Both the position numbers and the translations under genes were made by a program. A stretch of 7,069 bases of DNA from an uncultured Bacilli bacterium (GTDB lineage Bacteria > Bacillota_I > Bacilli_A > RF39 > UBA660): the NCBI GenBank assembly GCA_947623645.1, contig CANQHK010000063.1:1-7069 (forward strand), written 5' to 3'. Positions 6,496 to 7,069 of this stretch are shown here, in pieces (the stretch's first letter is position 1; each line of letters opens with the position of its first letter). The notes beneath the pieces are model-generated. The model was not told where the DNA came from. It saw only the letters and a list, made by a program, of their open reading frames with translations, and ran no database searches.

Positions 6496-6896
6496 TAAAG
6501 TTTTTCAATTTCATCTGATTCTGAAGAAGTAATAACAAGCTGATTTCTCAAAGAATCTCCTTTTCGAAAGCGAACATTTTCAATTTCTTGTCCTGCAAGC
6601 TCTGTTCGTAATATTTTTTCTTGTCTTCTTCCAGAATTATAAACAATCAAAACCAAAAGAAGAGCAAGAGCAGGAATTAAAAAAGCATAAGAATTTCCAT
6701 CAAAAAGTGTAAATTCAGCAATAAAATAGTGATAAACAAATATGGATACATTTACAATGGTTAATAGAATCGCAGGGATAGCATATAGAAAACGACAAAA
6801 TCGAATCTTTTTCTCAACCACTTTAAAGATTCGAAAAATAATGAGTATTGGTATTAAGGCATAGATTAAAGAAATACCCAAGATTATTCCATTCAT
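6495..6896 (-). CDS. Small three-pass membrane protein, hypothetical
   Basis: I do not recognise this protein. It has 133 residues with three hydrophobic segments (about 3-23, 36-56 and 70-87). A basic loop (KVVEKKIRFCR) joins the first two, and a charged tail of about 45 residues begins with GRRQEK and ends with an acidic, serine-rich segment. By the positive-inside rule the N-terminus is outside and the tail cytoplasmic. The ATG at 6894-6896 is preferred, with GAGAGGG (6907-6913) 10 bases upstream. A GTG at 6903-6905 would add three residues but lies almost on top of the binding site. It has its own promoter and terminator, so it is probably a single-gene unit, separate from the mannosyltransferase operon. 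Confidence 0.8.
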   Translation of the reverse strand: MNGIILGISLIYALIPILIIFRIFKVVEKKIRFCRFLYAIPAILLTIVNVSIFVYHYFIAEFTLFDGNSYAFLIPALALLLVLIVYNSGRRQEKILRTELAGQEIENVRFRKGDSLRNQLVITSSESDEIEKL

Positions 6897-6926
6897 TCTG
6901 TTCACACCCTCTCGTATTCTATATAT

Positions 6927-6955
6927 AGTTTAACACGAGCTTTTTACTTTTTCAA
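6927..6955 (-). promoter_or_regulatory. Likely promoter of the three-pass membrane protein gene
   Basis: On the minus strand TTGAAA (6950-6955, 5 of 6) and TAAACT (6927-6932, 4 of 6) are 17 bases apart. The start would lie near 6920, about 25 bases before the ATG. A nearby TATATA (6920-6925) is a better -10 sequence, but it is 24 bases from this -35 box. Confidence 0.5.
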
Positions 6956-7030
6956 GAGATTTTAAAAAAAAGAAAAAAAGAAAGGAAGAAAACTGTTACT
7001 ATTCACAGTCAAATAAAATAAAACCATAGG

Positions 7031-7069
7031 AAAAGGGATTAAAGTAAGAAAAAAACTTTAATCTTTTTT
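7031..7069 (+). terminator. Hairpin with T-run at the right edge
   Basis: GATTAAAGT (7037-7045) and ACTTTAATC (7055-7063) form a perfect 9-pair stem around a 9-base loop. AAAAGG before the stem can pair with the TTTTTT run through two G-T wobbles. The T-run gives the best fit to a plus-strand terminator. On the minus strand the stem is followed only by CCCTTTT, a weaker signal. It may end a minus-strand gene beyond the right edge or act in both directions. The rest of 6956-7030 is A-rich and holds no gene I can support. Confidence 0.6.

Noticed and set aside
6992..7009. Small inverted repeat ACTGT...ACAGT
   Set aside because: A five-pair stem with an eight-base loop is too weak to call a terminator or operator.
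6961..7026. Tiny minus-strand frame of 21 codons upstream of the three-pass gene
   Set aside because: It has no ribosome binding site and is mostly Phe codons from a T-rich tract.

Overview
The window reads as a compact, low-GC Gram-positive chromosome segment. It has AT-rich codons, purine-rich Shine-Dalgarno sequences, sigma-A type promoters and gaps of 9 to about 65 bases between genes. Tryptophan is encoded by TGG and the genes end in ordinary TAA or TAG stops, so the standard genetic code applies. The general look of the proteins, above all the pilin-like surface protein, recalls gut Bacilli such as the RF39 or Erysipelotrichales-like lineages. That placement is an impression from memory and is not tested. 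Every credible gene lies on the minus strand, so transcription runs from right to left. No gene-free stretch exceeds 300 bases.

From the right, 6897-7069 is intergenic DNA holding a hairpin with a T-run (7031-7069) and a promoter (6927-6955). This promoter serves a small three-pass membrane protein of unknown function (6495-6896), followed by a terminator. That terminator overlaps the promoter of a three-gene operon: a GT39 protein O-mannosyltransferase-like enzyme with an extra discoidin-like domain (4725-6428), a PfkB/ribokinase-family sugar kinase (3822-4715), and a free-standing Smr-domain protein (3584-3835). The three genes are joined by a 9-base gap and then a 14-base overlap.

Directly at the Smr stop codon begins a perfect consensus promoter (TTGACA, 17 bases, TATAAT, with an extended -10). 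Its -10 box lies inside an imperfect 19-base palindrome. It drives two cell-surface genes. The first is a 485-residue membrane-anchored protein with a pilin-like head, a Thr/Pro repeat stalk and an aromatic-rich distal domain (2063-3520). The second is a very large protein of at least 681 residues (1-2044), cut by the left edge, with a cytoplasmic N-terminal domain, one membrane segment and a long extracellular part ending in a Gln/Asn/Pro-rich tail.

A speculative reading links the two halves. The mannosyltransferase-like enzyme would glycosylate exported proteins, and the Thr/Pro stalk encoded 1.2 kb downstream is a textbook type of O-mannosylation substrate. The two surface proteins are co-transcribed and could form one envelope structure. 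I do not recognise a named system for this pair, and it is the least explained part of the window.
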